Positions 8,006 to 16,143 of a stretch of DNA of 41,657 nucleotides are shown one piece after another; positions within the stretch are counted from its first letter, which is position 1; every line of letters starts with the position of its first letter. Origin of the DNA: Streptomyces boncukensis (GTDB lineage: Bacteria; Actinomycetota; Actinomycetes; Streptomycetales; Streptomycetaceae). The position numbers were made by a program, and so were the translations under genes. Below the pieces are notes generated by a model that was not told the DNA's origin, searched no databases, and was given only the letters and a program-made list of their open reading frames with translations. The stretch spans positions 1 through 41,657 of the forward strand of contig NZ_JAAKZZ010000008.1 in NCBI RefSeq assembly GCF_011045075.1. Direction: 5' to 3'.

Positions 8006-8665
8006 GTGAACAAGGCGCAGCTCGTCGAAGCAATCCAAGACCAGCTCGGCGGACGTCAGCAGGCCGCAGACGCGGTCGATGTCGTCCTGGACGCGATCGT
8101 CCGTGCGGTCGTCTCCGGTGACCGGGTCTCGGTCACCGGCTTCGGCTCGTTCGAGAAGGTCGAGCGTCCGGCCCGGTACGCCCGCAACCCGCAGACCGGG
8201 GAGCGGGTCCGGGTCAAGAAGACCTCCGTCCCGCGGTTCCGCGCGGGCCAGGGCTTCAAGGACCTGGTGAGCGGGACCAAGAAGCTCCCGAAGAACGACG
8301 TCGCGGTCAAGAAGGCCCCCAAGGGCAGCCTCTCCGGCGGCACCGCCACCAAGAAGGCCACGGCCAAGAAGGCGGCGGCGAAGAAGGCGACCGCCAAGAA
8401 GACCACGGCGAAGAAGGCCGCACCGGCGAAGAAGGCCACGACGGCCAAGAAGACCACGGCCAAGAAGAGCCCCGCGAAGAAGACCGCGACGGCGAAGAAG
8501 GCGACACCGGCGAAGAAGGCCACGCCGGCCAAGAAGACGGCGACCGCCAAGAAGGCCACGGCCAAGAAGGCGCCCGCCAAGAAGAGCACCGCGAAGAAGG
8601 CGCCCGCCAAGAAGACCGCGGCGCGCAAGACCACCGCCAAGAAGACCACCGCCCGCAAGCGCTGA
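8006..8665 (+). CDS. hupS: HU-family nucleoid protein with long Lys/Ala-rich tail (HupS type)
   Basis: 219 residues from a GTG preceded by GAAGGGG. Residues 1 to about 92 form a standard HU dimerisation and DNA-bending fold, starting MNKAQLVEAIQDQL and including SVTGFGSFEKVERPARYARN and the arm RNPQTGERV. Residues from about 108 to the end are a low-complexity tail of repeated (A/T)KKA-type units resembling eukaryotic histone H1 tails. S. coelicolor HupS, the sporulation-associated HU, has this architecture and nearly this length, and it compacts the nucleoid in spores. The tail is repetitive at DNA level (about 8338-8660), so its length is likely to vary between strains. The gene is monocistronic, with its own promoter and terminator. 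Confidence 0.95.
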   Translation: MNKAQLVEAIQDQLGGRQQAADAVDVVLDAIVRAVVSGDRVSVTGFGSFEKVERPARYARNPQTGERVRVKKTSVPRFRAGQGFKDLVSGTKKLPKNDVAVKKAPKGSLSGGTATKKATAKKAAAKKATAKKTTAKKAAPAKKATTAKKTTAKKSPAKKTATAKKATPAKKATPAKKTATAKKATAKKAPAKKSTAKKAPAKKTAARKTTAKKTTARKR

Positions 8666-8690
8666 GCGGGCGGACAGCACGAGAAACAAC

Positions 8691-8731
8691 GGCGCCGGGC
8701 CGGGCTCCCCTCGGGGAGCCCGGCCCGCGCC
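8691..8731 (+). terminator. Terminator after hupS
   Basis: A long GC stem of about 19 bp with a single bulged C folds 8691-8710 onto 8713-8731, followed by GTTTCC. It also lies 26 bases beyond the stop of the convergent gene at 8757. Confidence 0.8.
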
Positions 8732-8756
8732 GTTTCCGCCGGACGGGGTAGGGCCG

Positions 8757-8978
8757 CTACAGCGTCTGCAGTGTCACCAGGGTGATCCGGCGAGCCGCTT
8801 CCCCGCCCGTACCCTCGCTCTCCTCCGCCGTCTCGATCCGGACCCGCTGCCCCGGCCGGAGCAGCCGGAGTCCGCCCGCGTCGAAGGCGTCCCGGTCGAA
8901 CGGCAGGGGCGTGCCGTCGTCCAGCAGCACGCTGCCGGAGCGGGACTCGGGGTCGTAGGTGTACGCCGTGGCCTGCAT
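8757..8978 (-). CDS. Small conserved protein, possibly cold-shock/OB-fold-like
   Basis: 73 residues from an ATG at 8978. It begins MQATAYTYDPESRSGSVLL and continues with DDGTPLPFDRDAFDAGGLRL and LRPGQRVRIETAEE. The alternation of short strands with GSVLLDDG and LRPGQRVRI resembles a cold-shock-like OB barrel, but the RNP motifs are not clear, so this is only a structural guess. No signal peptide. It lies 10 bases downstream of the cofC stop on the same strand, so the two could be co-transcribed. Confidence 0.7.
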   Translation of the reverse strand: MQATAYTYDPESRSGSVLLDDGTPLPFDRDAFDAGGLRLLRPGQRVRIETAEESEGTGGEAARRITLVTLQTL

Positions 8979-8988
8979 GCGCCGCAGC

Positions 8989-9720
8989 CTACTCGCCCCC
9001 ACAACGCGTGTCCGGCCAGCCGTGAGCGCCCCGCAGGGGCGACCCCTCGCGCGGAGGCCGGCCGGGGACGGGGCCGGCGAGGAGGGTGGCCGTATGGCGG
9101 CCGAGCCCGAGATCCCGGGCAGTCCGCAGATCGGCGGCCGTATCGACGTCCCGCCGCACACTGTCCACTCCGGAAAGCGTGATCTCCACCGCGCCCGAGG
9201 CCCGGTGCCGGGCGCGGGAAGGGCCGCCGAACGCGGGGGAGAGCGGGCTCGGCGGCAGCGCCGTCAGGAGCGTGGTGCCGATATCGGCGGCGTCCGGCAG
9301 AAAGGCGCGGGGAAATCGCGCGGCCGCATGGAGAACCCGCGCCAATTCCGCCGGGCGCAGCGCGGGGAGATCCGCGTTCAGCGCGGCGACGGCGGTATCC
9401 GGATCGGCGGCGCGCACCCGCGCCGCGCCGTAGCGGAGCGCAGCGTTCAGCCCGGCGCCCGGCGCGTCGGGCACCGTACGGGCCCCCAGCGCCGCCAGCC
9501 GGGCGGCGGCCAGCGGATCGTCCGTGACAACCACCACACGGCGCACCGCGGGACACGCGATCACCGCACCGACCGTGTCCTGCGCGAACGCCAGCGCGAA
9601 GCCGGGCCGCGCCGCCCCCGGGACGGCCCCGGCCAACCTGCTCTTGGCCCGTATCAGGGGCTTCAGCGGCACGACGACGGTCCACGCCGCAGGGGTCACT
9701 TGTGACTGCATCGGCCCCAT
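8989..9720 (-). CDS. cofC: 2-phospho-L-lactate / phosphoenolpyruvate guanylyltransferase, F420 biosynthesis
   Basis: 243 residues from the ATG at 9720 (a second in-frame ATG is at 9711). CofC/FbiD family: the N-terminal nucleotide-binding strand and loop VVVPLKPLIRAKSRLA are clear, followed by VVVVTDDP and the metal/nucleotide-binding region NADLPALRP. In actinobacteria the enzyme joins GMP from GTP to phosphoenolpyruvate (2-phospholactate in methanogens) to feed coenzyme F420 assembly. The C-terminal tail from about residue 220 is rich in Gly, Pro and Arg, overlaps a GC hairpin (about 9031-9047), and looks unstructured. The gene is divergent from the acyltransferase at 9864; such a neighbouring pair is, as I recall, usual in Streptomyces. 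Confidence 0.88.
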   Translation of the reverse strand: MGPMQSQVTPAAWTVVVPLKPLIRAKSRLAGAVPGAARPGFALAFAQDTVGAVIACPAVRRVVVVTDDPLAAARLAALGARTVPDAPGAGLNAALRYGAARVRAADPDTAVAALNADLPALRPAELARVLHAAARFPRAFLPDAADIGTTLLTALPPSPLSPAFGGPSRARHRASGAVEITLSGVDSVRRDVDTAADLRTARDLGLGRHTATLLAGPVPGRPPREGSPLRGAHGWPDTRCGGE

Positions 9721-9759
9721 TCTCACTCGGGTGCCGGGCGCCCGGTCGGCGGCGGGGTT

Positions 9760-9801
9760 ACGGTGTGCACGACAGCGGACGCTGACGGTGTGCTCGACAG
9801 C
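9760..9801. promoter_or_regulatory. Direct repeat in the cofC / acyltransferase intergenic region
   Basis: The 17-mer ACGGTGTGCACGACAGC (9760-9776) recurs at 9785-9801 with one change (A to T). The 25-bp phase and the location between divergent genes suggest two binding sites on one DNA face; no regulator is identified. Confidence 0.4.
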
Positions 9802-9863
9802 AAGGCGGCCTGCGGCGACACTTGTGCGGTTGTCCACATGCGCCAAAAGGAGATGGTGTCCGA

Positions 9864-10664
9864 GTGTCCCGCCATAAAGTCGGCTTCTGGTACCGCCTTG
9901 CAGCGGTAGTGCTGAAACCGCCGCTCGTGGTGCTGTTCAAGCGGGACTGGAGAGGAATGGAGCACATTCCAGCGGAGAGCGGTTTCATCACCGTGGTCAA
10001 TCACAACTCGCATATCGATCCGCTCTCCTATGCACACTTCCAGTTCAACACGGGACGGGTGCCGCGCTTCCTGGCGAAGAACGGGCTGTTCAAGGGGGGC
10101 GTCGTGGGCGCCGTGATGCGCGGGACCGGCCAGATCCCGGTCTACCGGGAGTCCACCGACGCCGTCGGGGCCTTCCGCGCCGCCGTCGACGCCATCAACA
10201 GCGGCGAGTGCGTGGCCTTCTACCCCGAGGGCACCATCACCCGCGACCCGGAGATGTGGCCCATGGCGGGCGGCAAGTCGGGCGCGGCCCGCGTCGCGCT
10301 GCTGACCAGGGCCCCCGTCATCCCCGTCGCCCAGTGGGGCGCCAACCTCGCGGTGCCCCCGTACGCGAAGCTCAAGCAGCTGCGGCTGTTCCCCCGCAAG
10401 ACCCTCACCGTGCGGGCCGGGCCGCCGCTCGACCTGTCCGCGTACTACGACAAGGAGCCCACGGCCGAGGTGCTCCGCGAGGTGACGGACGTCATGATGG
10501 ACGCCGTCACCGAGCAGCTCGCCGGGATCCGCGGCGAGCCCGCGCCCGCCGAGCGCTACGACCACCGCAAGGCCGTCGCGCGCCGGCGCGCCGGGGCCCG
10601 CCGGGGGGACGGCGCGGTGGCGCGCGGTGCGGGACAGCACGACGAGGGAAAGAAGGACGCGTGA
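9864..10664 (+). CDS. 1-acyl-sn-glycerol-3-phosphate acyltransferase-like protein (PlsC/LPLAT family)
   Basis: 266 residues from a GTG at 9864, downstream of AAGGAG; a TTG at 9822 is less likely. The family transfers an acyl chain to lysophosphatidic acid at the inner membrane to make phosphatidic acid. The HX4D catalytic motif is visible in VNHNSHIDP, followed by FLAKNGLFKGG, the FYPEGTIT glycerol-phosphate motif, and VIPVAQWG. The N-terminal segment (YRLAAVVLKPPLVVLF) is hydrophobic and could anchor the protein. The C-terminal 40 residues are Arg/Gly-rich and probably disordered. It overlaps gpsA by 4 bases, which places phospholipid precursor synthesis and acylation in one operon. Confidence 0.9.
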   Translation: MSRHKVGFWYRLAAVVLKPPLVVLFKRDWRGMEHIPAESGFITVVNHNSHIDPLSYAHFQFNTGRVPRFLAKNGLFKGGVVGAVMRGTGQIPVYRESTDAVGAFRAAVDAINSGECVAFYPEGTITRDPEMWPMAGGKSGAARVALLTRAPVIPVAQWGANLAVPPYAKLKQLRLFPRKTLTVRAGPPLDLSAYYDKEPTAEVLREVTDVMMDAVTEQLAGIRGEPAPAERYDHRKAVARRRAGARRGDGAVARGAGQHDEGKKDA

Positions 10665-11662
10665 CGAAAGCCGCCGTATTCGGCACCGGCTCCTGGGGTA
10701 CGGCCTTCGCGATGGTGCTCGCCGACGCGGGCTGCGAGGTCACACTCTGGGGTCGCCGCGCCGAGGTCGTGGAGGCGGTCAACGCCGAGCGGCGCAACCC
10801 CGACTACCACCCCGACACCGAGCTCCCTCCGGCCGTACGCGCCACCACCGACCCCGCCGAGGCCGCCGCCTCGGCCGCGTTCACGGTGCTGTCCGTGCCG
10901 GCCCAGACGCTGCGCGGCAATCTGCGCGCCTGGGCCCCGCTGCTGGCCCCGGACACGGTGCTGGTCTCCCTGATGAAGGGCGTCGAACTCGGTACCGCCG
11001 AGCTGATGAGCGAGGTCATCGAGGAGGTCGCCGGCGTCCCCGCGGACCGGGTCGCGGTGCTGACCGGGCCCAATCTGGCCCGGGAGATCGCCCAGCGGCA
11101 GCCCGCTGCGGCCGTCGTCGCCTGTACGGACGAAGCGGCGGCGCGCCGCCTCCAGGGCGCCTGCCACACGCCGTACTTCCGCCCGTACACCAACACCGAC
11201 GTCGTGGGCTGCGAGCTGGGCGGCGCCGTCAAGAACGTGATCGCGCTCGCCGTCGGCATCGCGGAGGGGATGGGGCTCGGCGACAACGCCAAGGCGTCCC
11301 TGATCACCCGGGGCCTCGCGGAGACGACGCGGCTCGGCGTCACCATGGGCGCCGACGCGCACACGTTCGCCGGGCTCGCCGGGATGGGTGACCTCGTGGC
11401 GACCTGCTCCTCGCCGCTCTCCCGGAACCACACGTTCGGCACCAACCTCGGCCGGGGCATAAGCCTGGAAGAGACCATCGCGGTCACCCGGCAGACCGCC
11501 GAGGGCGTCAAGTCCTGCGAGTCGGTGCGGGACCTCGCGCGACGGCACGGGGTGGAGATGCCGCTCACCGAGACCGTCGTCAGCATCGTGCACGAGGGCA
11601 AGCCGCCGCACGTGGCGCTCAAGGAGCTGATGTCGCGCAGCGCGAAGCCGGAGCGGGTGTGA
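10661..11662 (+). CDS. gpsA: Glycerol-3-phosphate dehydrogenase [NAD(P)+]
   Basis: 333 residues from a GTG that overlaps the acyltransferase stop (GTGA). GpsA reduces dihydroxyacetone phosphate to sn-glycerol-3-phosphate for phospholipids. The Rossmann nucleotide-binding motif FGTGSWGTA lies at residues 7-15. The catalytic region is visible as LTGPNLAREIA and GCELGGAVKNVIALAVGIAEG, with the active-site Lys in AVKNV. The C-terminal helical domain has MGDLVATCSSPLSRN. Length is standard. Co-transcription with the acyltransferase makes biochemical sense because G3P is the acyl acceptor. Confidence 0.97.
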   Translation: MTKAAVFGTGSWGTAFAMVLADAGCEVTLWGRRAEVVEAVNAERRNPDYHPDTELPPAVRATTDPAEAAASAAFTVLSVPAQTLRGNLRAWAPLLAPDTVLVSLMKGVELGTAELMSEVIEEVAGVPADRVAVLTGPNLAREIAQRQPAAAVVACTDEAAARRLQGACHTPYFRPYTNTDVVGCELGGAVKNVIALAVGIAEGMGLGDNAKASLITRGLAETTRLGVTMGADAHTFAGLAGMGDLVATCSSPLSRNHTFGTNLGRGISLEETIAVTRQTAEGVKSCESVRDLARRHGVEMPLTETVVSIVHEGKPPHVALKELMSRSAKPERV

Positions 11663-11703
11663 CGCAGCGGGGCCGCAGTCGGGACTCCGTGCGCCCCACC
11701 CGG

Positions 11704-11709
11704 TAAAGT
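11704..11709 (+). promoter_or_regulatory. -10 element for ddl, probable leaderless transcript
   Basis: TAAAGT ends 7 bases before the ddl ATG and no Shine-Dalgarno is present, so transcription would begin at or next to the start codon. A -35 is weak (GGGACT at 11681-11686, 17-bp spacing). Confidence 0.45.
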
Positions 11710-11716
11710 CGCAGCG

Positions 11717-12853
11717 ATGAGCAGCCACAGCCACTCCCGCAAGCCCCGCGTCGCCGTCGTCTTCGGCGGGCGCAGCTCCGAGCACGCCATCTCCGTCGTT
11801 ACGGCGGGCGCCGTGCTCAGCGCCATCGACCGTGACACGTACGAGGTGCTGCCCATCGGCATCACCGCCGAGGGCCGCTGGGCGCTGGCGGCCGACGACC
11901 CGGACCGGATGGCCATCGAGGAGCGGAAGCTCCCCAGCGTGGAGGAGCTGGCCGAGTCCGACACCGGCGCCGTGGTCCTCCCGCTCGGCCCGGGGAGCCG
12001 CGAGGTCGTCTACGCCGAACCCGGCGCCGTCCCCAAGGCGCTGGGCGACGTCGACGTCGTCTTCCCCATGCTGCACGGCCCGTACGGCGAGGACGGCACC
12101 CTCCAGGGCATGCTGGACCTCGCGGGCGTGCCCTACGTCGGCTCCGGCGTGCTGGCCTCCGCCGCGGGCATGGACAAGGAGTACATGAAGCGGATCTTCA
12201 CCTCCTTCGGGCTGCCGATCGGGCCGTATGTCACCGTCCGGCCGCGCGAGTGGGAGGCCGATCCGGGGGCGGCCCGCAAGAAGATCGTGGACTTCGCGGC
12301 GGACCACGGCTGGCCGGTCTTCGTGAAGCCCGCCCGCGCGGGCTCGTCCATCGGCATCACCAAGGTCGACGGGCTGGGCGGGCTGGACGAGGCCGTCGAG
12401 GAGGCCCGGCGGCACGACCCGAAGGTCATCGTGGAGGCGCTGGTGCGCGGGCGCGAGATCGAGTGCGGCGTGCTGGAGTTCGAGGACGGGCCGCGTGCGA
12501 GCGTGCCCGCCGAGATCCCGCCGGTCAGCGCGCACGAGTTCTACGACTTCGAGGCGAAGTACATCGACTCCGCGTCCGGGATCGTGCCCGCGCCGCTCAC
12601 GGAGGAGGAGACGGCCCGGGTCCGCGAGCTGGCCGTACGCGCATTCGAGGCGCTGTCCTGCGAGGGGATCGCCCGCGCGGACTTCTTCCTCGCCGAGAAC
12701 GGCGAGTTCGTGCTGAACGAGGTGAACACGATGCCGGGGTTCACGCCGATCTCCATGTACCCCCGGATGTGGCAGGAGACGGGCGTCAGCTACCCCGAGC
12801 TGGTGGACCATCTGATCCAGGCCGCCCTCCGCCGCAGCACGGGGCTCCGCTAG
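11717..12853 (+). CDS. ddl: D-alanine--D-alanine ligase
   Basis: 378-residue ATP-grasp ligase that makes the D-Ala-D-Ala end of peptidoglycan precursors in the cytosol. The N-terminal VVFGGRSSEHAISVVTAG motif, LHGPYGEDG, the ATP-grasp KPARAGSSIGI loop and the Mg-binding LNEVNTMPGF motif are all visible. The omega-loop region reads EFYDFEAKY; a Tyr rather than Phe here fits a D-Ala-D-Ala rather than a D-Ala-D-Lac enzyme, and there is no vanHX context. The start is the ATG at 11717, probably leaderless. It follows gpsA by 54 bases with its own -10. Confidence 0.96.
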   Translation: MSSHSHSRKPRVAVVFGGRSSEHAISVVTAGAVLSAIDRDTYEVLPIGITAEGRWALAADDPDRMAIEERKLPSVEELAESDTGAVVLPLGPGSREVVYAEPGAVPKALGDVDVVFPMLHGPYGEDGTLQGMLDLAGVPYVGSGVLASAAGMDKEYMKRIFTSFGLPIGPYVTVRPREWEADPGAARKKIVDFAADHGWPVFVKPARAGSSIGITKVDGLGGLDEAVEEARRHDPKVIVEALVRGREIECGVLEFEDGPRASVPAEIPPVSAHEFYDFEAKYIDSASGIVPAPLTEEETARVRELAVRAFEALSCEGIARADFFLAENGEFVLNEVNTMPGFTPISMYPRMWQETGVSYPELVDHLIQAALRRSTGLR

Positions 12854-12883
12854 CGTCCGGGCCCCTGGCGGCGTACCGGAACC

Positions 12884-13390
12884 TCAGCGTGGCCCGGACC
12901 TGGGAACCGTCTTCCGTACCGGGCCGGCCAGGTCCGTCAGGGCTCCGGTCTCCGGCGCGTACGCCTCCGGCACCGTCAACTCCACGTACGCCGCGCGGTC
13001 CGTCGTCGTGAAGCGGTAGCCCCCTTTCCGCTTCTCGATGAGCCACGAGACCCCATTCACCTCGGCCGCGTCGGCCGTGGGGTTGTACTCTTCACTGCCG
13101 GGCGTGAGCTTCTCGGGCCGGGCGACCCCGCAGCGCAGCTCGACCGGGGGATCGCCCCACGCGGCCGTGTAGCGGGACTCGGGGTCCAGGGAGGCGCGCC
13201 GCTGCCCGGCCACCTGCTTCGGCAGGGCGCCGTGGAGCGCCCGGCACGCCTGCGCGGCCTTTCCCGAGGGATGGGGAACCGCCGGGCCCGCGCTGCCGTC
13301 GCTGGATGAGCAGGCCGCGGCGAGCGCGAGCAGCAGGGCGAGCGGCACGGTCGGCACGATGTGACGGGATGCGCGACGGGAAGTGCTCAC
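12884..13390 (-). CDS. DUF3515-family putative lipoprotein
   Basis: 168 residues from a GTG at 13390. An N-terminal Arg-containing segment is followed by a hydrophobic stretch (IVPTVPLALLLALAAA) and a lipobox-type Cys (LAAAC), then a Ser/Gly linker, so it is probably exported and lipid-anchored. The mature part contains DPESRYTAAWGDPPVELRCG and GVSWLIEKRKGGYRFTT, which match my memory of DUF3515, an actinobacterial family of unknown function. Two Cys in the mature domain could form a disulfide. It converges on ddl and lies directly downstream of the AsnC-type gene on the same strand, an arrangement I recall as conserved in Streptomyces. Confidence 0.8.
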   Translation of the reverse strand: MSTSRRASRHIVPTVPLALLLALAAACSSSDGSAGPAVPHPSGKAAQACRALHGALPKQVAGQRRASLDPESRYTAAWGDPPVELRCGVARPEKLTPGSEEYNPTADAAEVNGVSWLIEKRKGGYRFTTTDRAAYVELTVPEAYAPETGALTDLAGPVRKTVPRSGPR

Positions 13391-13410
13391 CGGGTGAGCA
13401 TACGGCGGGC

Positions 13411-13644
13411 CTAGAGGTGGACTATGGGGCAGGTCAGAGTGCGTGTGATGCCGTCCACTTGCTGGACCTTGGCGACCACCATGCGGCCCAGGTCGTCGAC
13501 CGTGTCGGCCTCGGCCCGCACGATCACGTCGTACGGCCCGGTCACATCCTCGGCCTGGATCACGCCGGGAATCTTGGAAACGATCTCGGCGACGGCGGAC
13601 GCCTTGCCGACCTCCGTCTGGATCAGAATGTACGCCTGTACCAC
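13411..13644 (-). CDS. Stand-alone Lrp/AsnC ligand-binding (RAM) domain protein
   Basis: 77 residues from a GTG at 13644 with GGAGG just upstream. It matches only the C-terminal RAM / AsnC effector domain: an AYILIQTEVGKASAVAEIV strand-helix, a GPYDVIVRAEADTVDDL turn and a final TRTLTCPIVHL strand. The N-terminal HTH of Lrp/AsnC regulators is absent, and the strong RBS shows it is not a truncated pseudogene. Such proteins form dimers or decamers that bind amino acids and may tune full-length Lrp proteins. It lies 20 bases upstream of the DUF3515 gene on the same strand and is divergent from thiL. Confidence 0.88.
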   Translation of the reverse strand: MVQAYILIQTEVGKASAVAEIVSKIPGVIQAEDVTGPYDVIVRAEADTVDDLGRMVVAKVQQVDGITRTLTCPIVHL

Positions 13645-13791
13645 GGAACCTCCAGAGGGGCCACGAGGATCGTGCGGGGCGGGAAGAGACGCCACCGTAC
13701 CGCGTCCCCACACCGGCCGGGAGCCCCGTACCAGCGGATCAGACGGTATACGAGCGAAGAAGCGAAGCTTCGGACACGAAGGGGCACAGGA

Positions 13792-14784
13792 ATGCGCGAT
13801 CTGACCGGCGGGCGCAGCCCGGGCACCGTGGGGGAGTTGGGGGAGTTCGGACTCATCCGGCAGCTGACCTCCCGGCTCACCTCCACCCCCGCCGTGCGGG
13901 TCGGCCCGGGGGATGACGCGGCCGTCGTCGCGGCTCCGGACCGCCGGGTCGTCGCCAGCACGGACATTCTCATCGAGGGACGCCATTTCCGCCGCGACTG
14001 GTCTACAGCGTACGACGTCGGACGCAAGGCCGCAGCGCAGAACCTGGCCGATATCGCCGCCATGGGCGCCGTGCCCACCGGACTGCTGCTCGGCCTCGTC
14101 GTCCCCGCCGAACTCCCCGTGAACTGGCCCACCGAACTGATGGACGGCATCCGCGACGAGGCCCAGGTCGCCGCGGCCGCCGTGGTGGGCGGCGACGTGG
14201 TACGCGGCGACACCATCACCGTCTCCATCACCGCGCTCGGCGACCTGCGCAACCGCGAGCCGGTCACCCGAGGCGGCGCCCGGCCCGGCGACGTGGTCGC
14301 CGTCACCGGCTGGCTGGGCTGGTCGGCCGCGGGACACGCGGTGCTCTCCCGCGGCTTCCGCTCGCCGCGCGCTTTCGTGGAGGCGCACCGCCGCCCCGAA
14401 CCCCCCTACCACGCGGGCCCCGCGGCCGCCGGGCTCGGCGCCACCGCGATGACCGACGTCAGCGATGGGCTCATCGCCGACCTCGGCCATATCGCGGAGG
14501 TCAGCAAGGTGCGGATCGATGTGCGCTCCGCCGGGCTCGACATCCCCGCGCAGATGGCCGACATCGGGCAGGCGGTCGGCGTGGATCCGCTGCACTGGGT
14601 GCTCACCGGCGGGGAGGACCACGCGATCGTGGCGACCTTCCCGCCCGACCAGAAGCTGCCCGCGCGCTGGCGCGTGATCGGCGAGGTGCTCGCGCCCTCC
14701 GCCCTGCCGCAGGTCACCGTGGACGGCGCGGCCTGGGACAAGGCGGGCGGCTGGGACCACTTCTCGGCGCCCTCGGAGCACTGA
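13792..14784 (+). CDS. thiL: Thiamine-monophosphate kinase
   Basis: 330 residues from an ATG at 13792; a GTG at 13828 is possible. ThiL phosphorylates thiamine monophosphate to the active cofactor thiamine diphosphate. It belongs to the PurM/AIR synthase superfamily: the N-terminal [12 protein letters not shown], the Mg/ATP-binding [10 protein letters not shown], the DILIEGRHF strand and the [13 protein letters not shown] loop are visible. A 10-bp palindrome CGAAGCTTCG lies at 13763-13772 in the 5' region. thiD follows after 26 bases, grouping two thiamine steps, although thiD also appears to have its own -10. Confidence 0.95.
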   Translation: MRDLTGGRSPGTVGELGEFGLIRQLTSRLTSTPAVRVGPGDDAAVVAAPDRRVVASTDILIEGRHFRRDWSTAYDVGRKAAAQNLADIAAMGAVPTGLLLGLVVPAELPVNWPTELMDGIRDEAQVAAAAVVGGDVVRGDTITVSITALGDLRNREPVTRGGARPGDVVAVTGWLGWSAAGHAVLSRGFRSPRAFVEAHRRPEPPYHAGPAAAGLGATAMTDVSDGLIADLGHIAEVSKVRIDVRSAGLDIPAQMADIGQAVGVDPLHWVLTGGEDHAIVATFPPDQKLPARWRVIGEVLAPSALPQVTVDGAAWDKAGGWDHFSAPSEH

Positions 14785-14797
14785 CCGGCCGGCTGGG

Positions 14798-14803
14798 TAC
14801 CGT
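14798..14803 (+). promoter_or_regulatory. -10 element for thiD, probable leaderless transcript
   Basis: TACCGT ends 7 bases before the thiD ATG, with no Shine-Dalgarno between. This fits a leaderless message arising just after the thiL stop. Confidence 0.4.
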
Positions 14804-14810
14804 CGTAGCC

Positions 14811-15617
14811 ATGCACACACAGCCGCCCCTCGTGCTCACCGTCGCCGGATCCGACTCGGGCGGAGGCGCGGGAATCCAGGCCGACCTCAAGACGATGCTC
14901 GCCCTCGGCACCCACGGCATGAGCGTCGTCGCCGCCGTCACCGCGCAGAACTCGCTGGGCGTGCAGGGCTACTGGGAGCTGCCCGCCGAGGCCGTACGCG
15001 CCCAGTACCGCAGCGTCGTCGACGACATCGGCGTACACGCCGTGAAGACCGGCATGCTGGCCTCGGCCGAGCTGGTGGAGACGGTCGCCGAGCTGCTCGC
15101 CGGCACGGAAGCGCCCGCTGTCGTCGACCCGGTCGGCGTCTCCAAGCACGGCGACTCCCTGCTCGCCGCCGAGGCCGTGGACTCGGTGCGCACCAGACTG
15201 CTGCCCGCCGCCACCGTCGTCACCCCCAACCTGGACGAGGTCGCCCAGCTCACCGGCGTCCAGGTGGCGGACGAGGCGGGGATGCCGGAGGCCGCGGCCG
15301 CCGTCCTCGCGTACGGCCCGCGCTGGGCGCTGATCAAGGGCGGCCATCTGCCCGGCTCCGCCGAGGCCGTCGACCTGCTGACGGACGGCACGGCGGAGCA
15401 CTGGCTGCGTGCCCCGCGGCACGGCAACCGGCACACCCACGGCACCGGCTGCACCCTCGCCAGCGCGCTGGCAGCGCAGCTCGCCAAGGGGCAGACCGTT
15501 CCGGAGGCCGCGGCGGCCGCCAAGGAGTTCACGGCGGGCGCCCTCGCCGCGGGCTTTCCGCTGGGCGCGGGCCTGGGCCCGGTCCACCACGGCTGGCGCT
15601 TCCAGCAGCGGGACTGA
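14811..15617 (+). CDS. thiD: Hydroxymethylpyrimidine / phosphomethylpyrimidine kinase
   Basis: 268-residue ribokinase-fold enzyme that phosphorylates HMP and HMP-phosphate to HMP-diphosphate, the pyrimidine half of thiamine. Landmarks: [17 protein letters not shown] near the N-terminus, [44 protein letters not shown], and the anion-hole/catalytic GTGCTLASA near residues 211-219. Length is normal. It follows thiL and is convergent with rpmB, with a shared hairpin between them. Confidence 0.96.
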   Translation: MHTQPPLVLTVAGSDSGGGAGIQADLKTMLALGTHGMSVVAAVTAQNSLGVQGYWELPAEAVRAQYRSVVDDIGVHAVKTGMLASAELVETVAELLAGTEAPAVVDPVGVSKHGDSLLAAEAVDSVRTRLLPAATVVTPNLDEVAQLTGVQVADEAGMPEAAAAVLAYGPRWALIKGGHLPGSAEAVDLLTDGTAEHWLRAPRHGNRHTHGTGCTLASALAAQLAKGQTVPEAAAAAKEFTAGALAAGFPLGAGLGPVHHGWRFQQRD

Positions 15618-15672
15618 CACGGCGCCGCGCCCCGGCCGGCAGCGGGGATGGCTGCGGACGCGGACACAAAGA

Positions 15673-15699
15673 AACCGGCCCGCTCGGGGCGGGCCGGTT
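15673..15699 (-). terminator. Terminator of rpmB, shared with thiD
   Basis: Perfect 11-bp stem AACCGGCCCGC/GCGGGCCGGTT with a 5-nt loop. Read on the minus strand it is followed by TTTCTTTGT, a T-rich tail, so it is oriented for rpmB. It may also stop thiD transcripts. Confidence 0.8.
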
Positions 15700-15715
15700 C
15701 CTGGGTCGTATCAGC

Positions 15716-15904
15716 TCAGTGCGCGGCGACCTTGCCGGCCTTGATGCACGAGGTGCACGCGTTCAGCCGCTTCGGCGTCCCGCCGACGACCGCACGCACG
15801 CGCTGGATGTTGGGGTTCCAGCGACGGCGGGTGCGGCGGTGCGAGTGGGAGATGTTGTTGCCGAAGGTCGGCCCCTTGCCGCAGACGTCGCAGTTGGCAG
15901 CCAC
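15716..15904 (-). CDS. rpmB: 50S ribosomal protein L28, zinc-ribbon (C+) form
   Basis: 62 residues from a GTG at 15904 with GGAG five bases upstream; a GTG at 15910 is too close to that RBS. L28 motifs are clear: [33 protein letters not shown] and [15 protein letters not shown]. Four Cys in two CxxC pairs (C5/C8 and C50/C53) form the zinc ribbon, so this is the C+ paralogue. In Streptomyces, C- paralogues lacking these Cys are made under Zur control in low zinc. Linkage to the DAK gene and recG is conserved in many Gram-positives. Confidence 0.97.
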   Translation of the reverse strand: MAANCDVCGKGPTFGNNISHSHRRTRRRWNPNIQRVRAVVGGTPKRLNACTSCIKAGKVAAH

Positions 15905-16143
15905 GGTCACTCCAAAGACGGGTCATCCCCGCTGCACAGCGGGGTGAAAATAGCGAATACTGGACACTCCCAGCGGCTGAGACCAGCTGACCGCCGGTGG
16001 TGCCAGGGAGTGGCCTGGTCGGCGCCAGGCAACCCCAGCAGCATACAACGCCGCCTCTCGAACAGCGAAACCGGCTTCTCGCGGAGGGCGCAGCAGGCAC
16101 GGCGTAGCCTGCCTCGCAGCGCCACCCCGAGGAGGTCCTGCAC

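Noticed and set aside
9031-9047. GC hairpin in the 3' part of cofC as a copy of the dispersed repeat
   Set aside because: It shares only the short GCGCCCCGCAGGGGCG stem and lacks the GGGGAACTGCGC part, so similarity may be chance in this composition.
10556-12811. 751-residue minus-strand open frame across gpsA and ddl
   Set aside because: It spans two well-supported genes and the gap between them and shows only the low-complexity composition of antisense frames.
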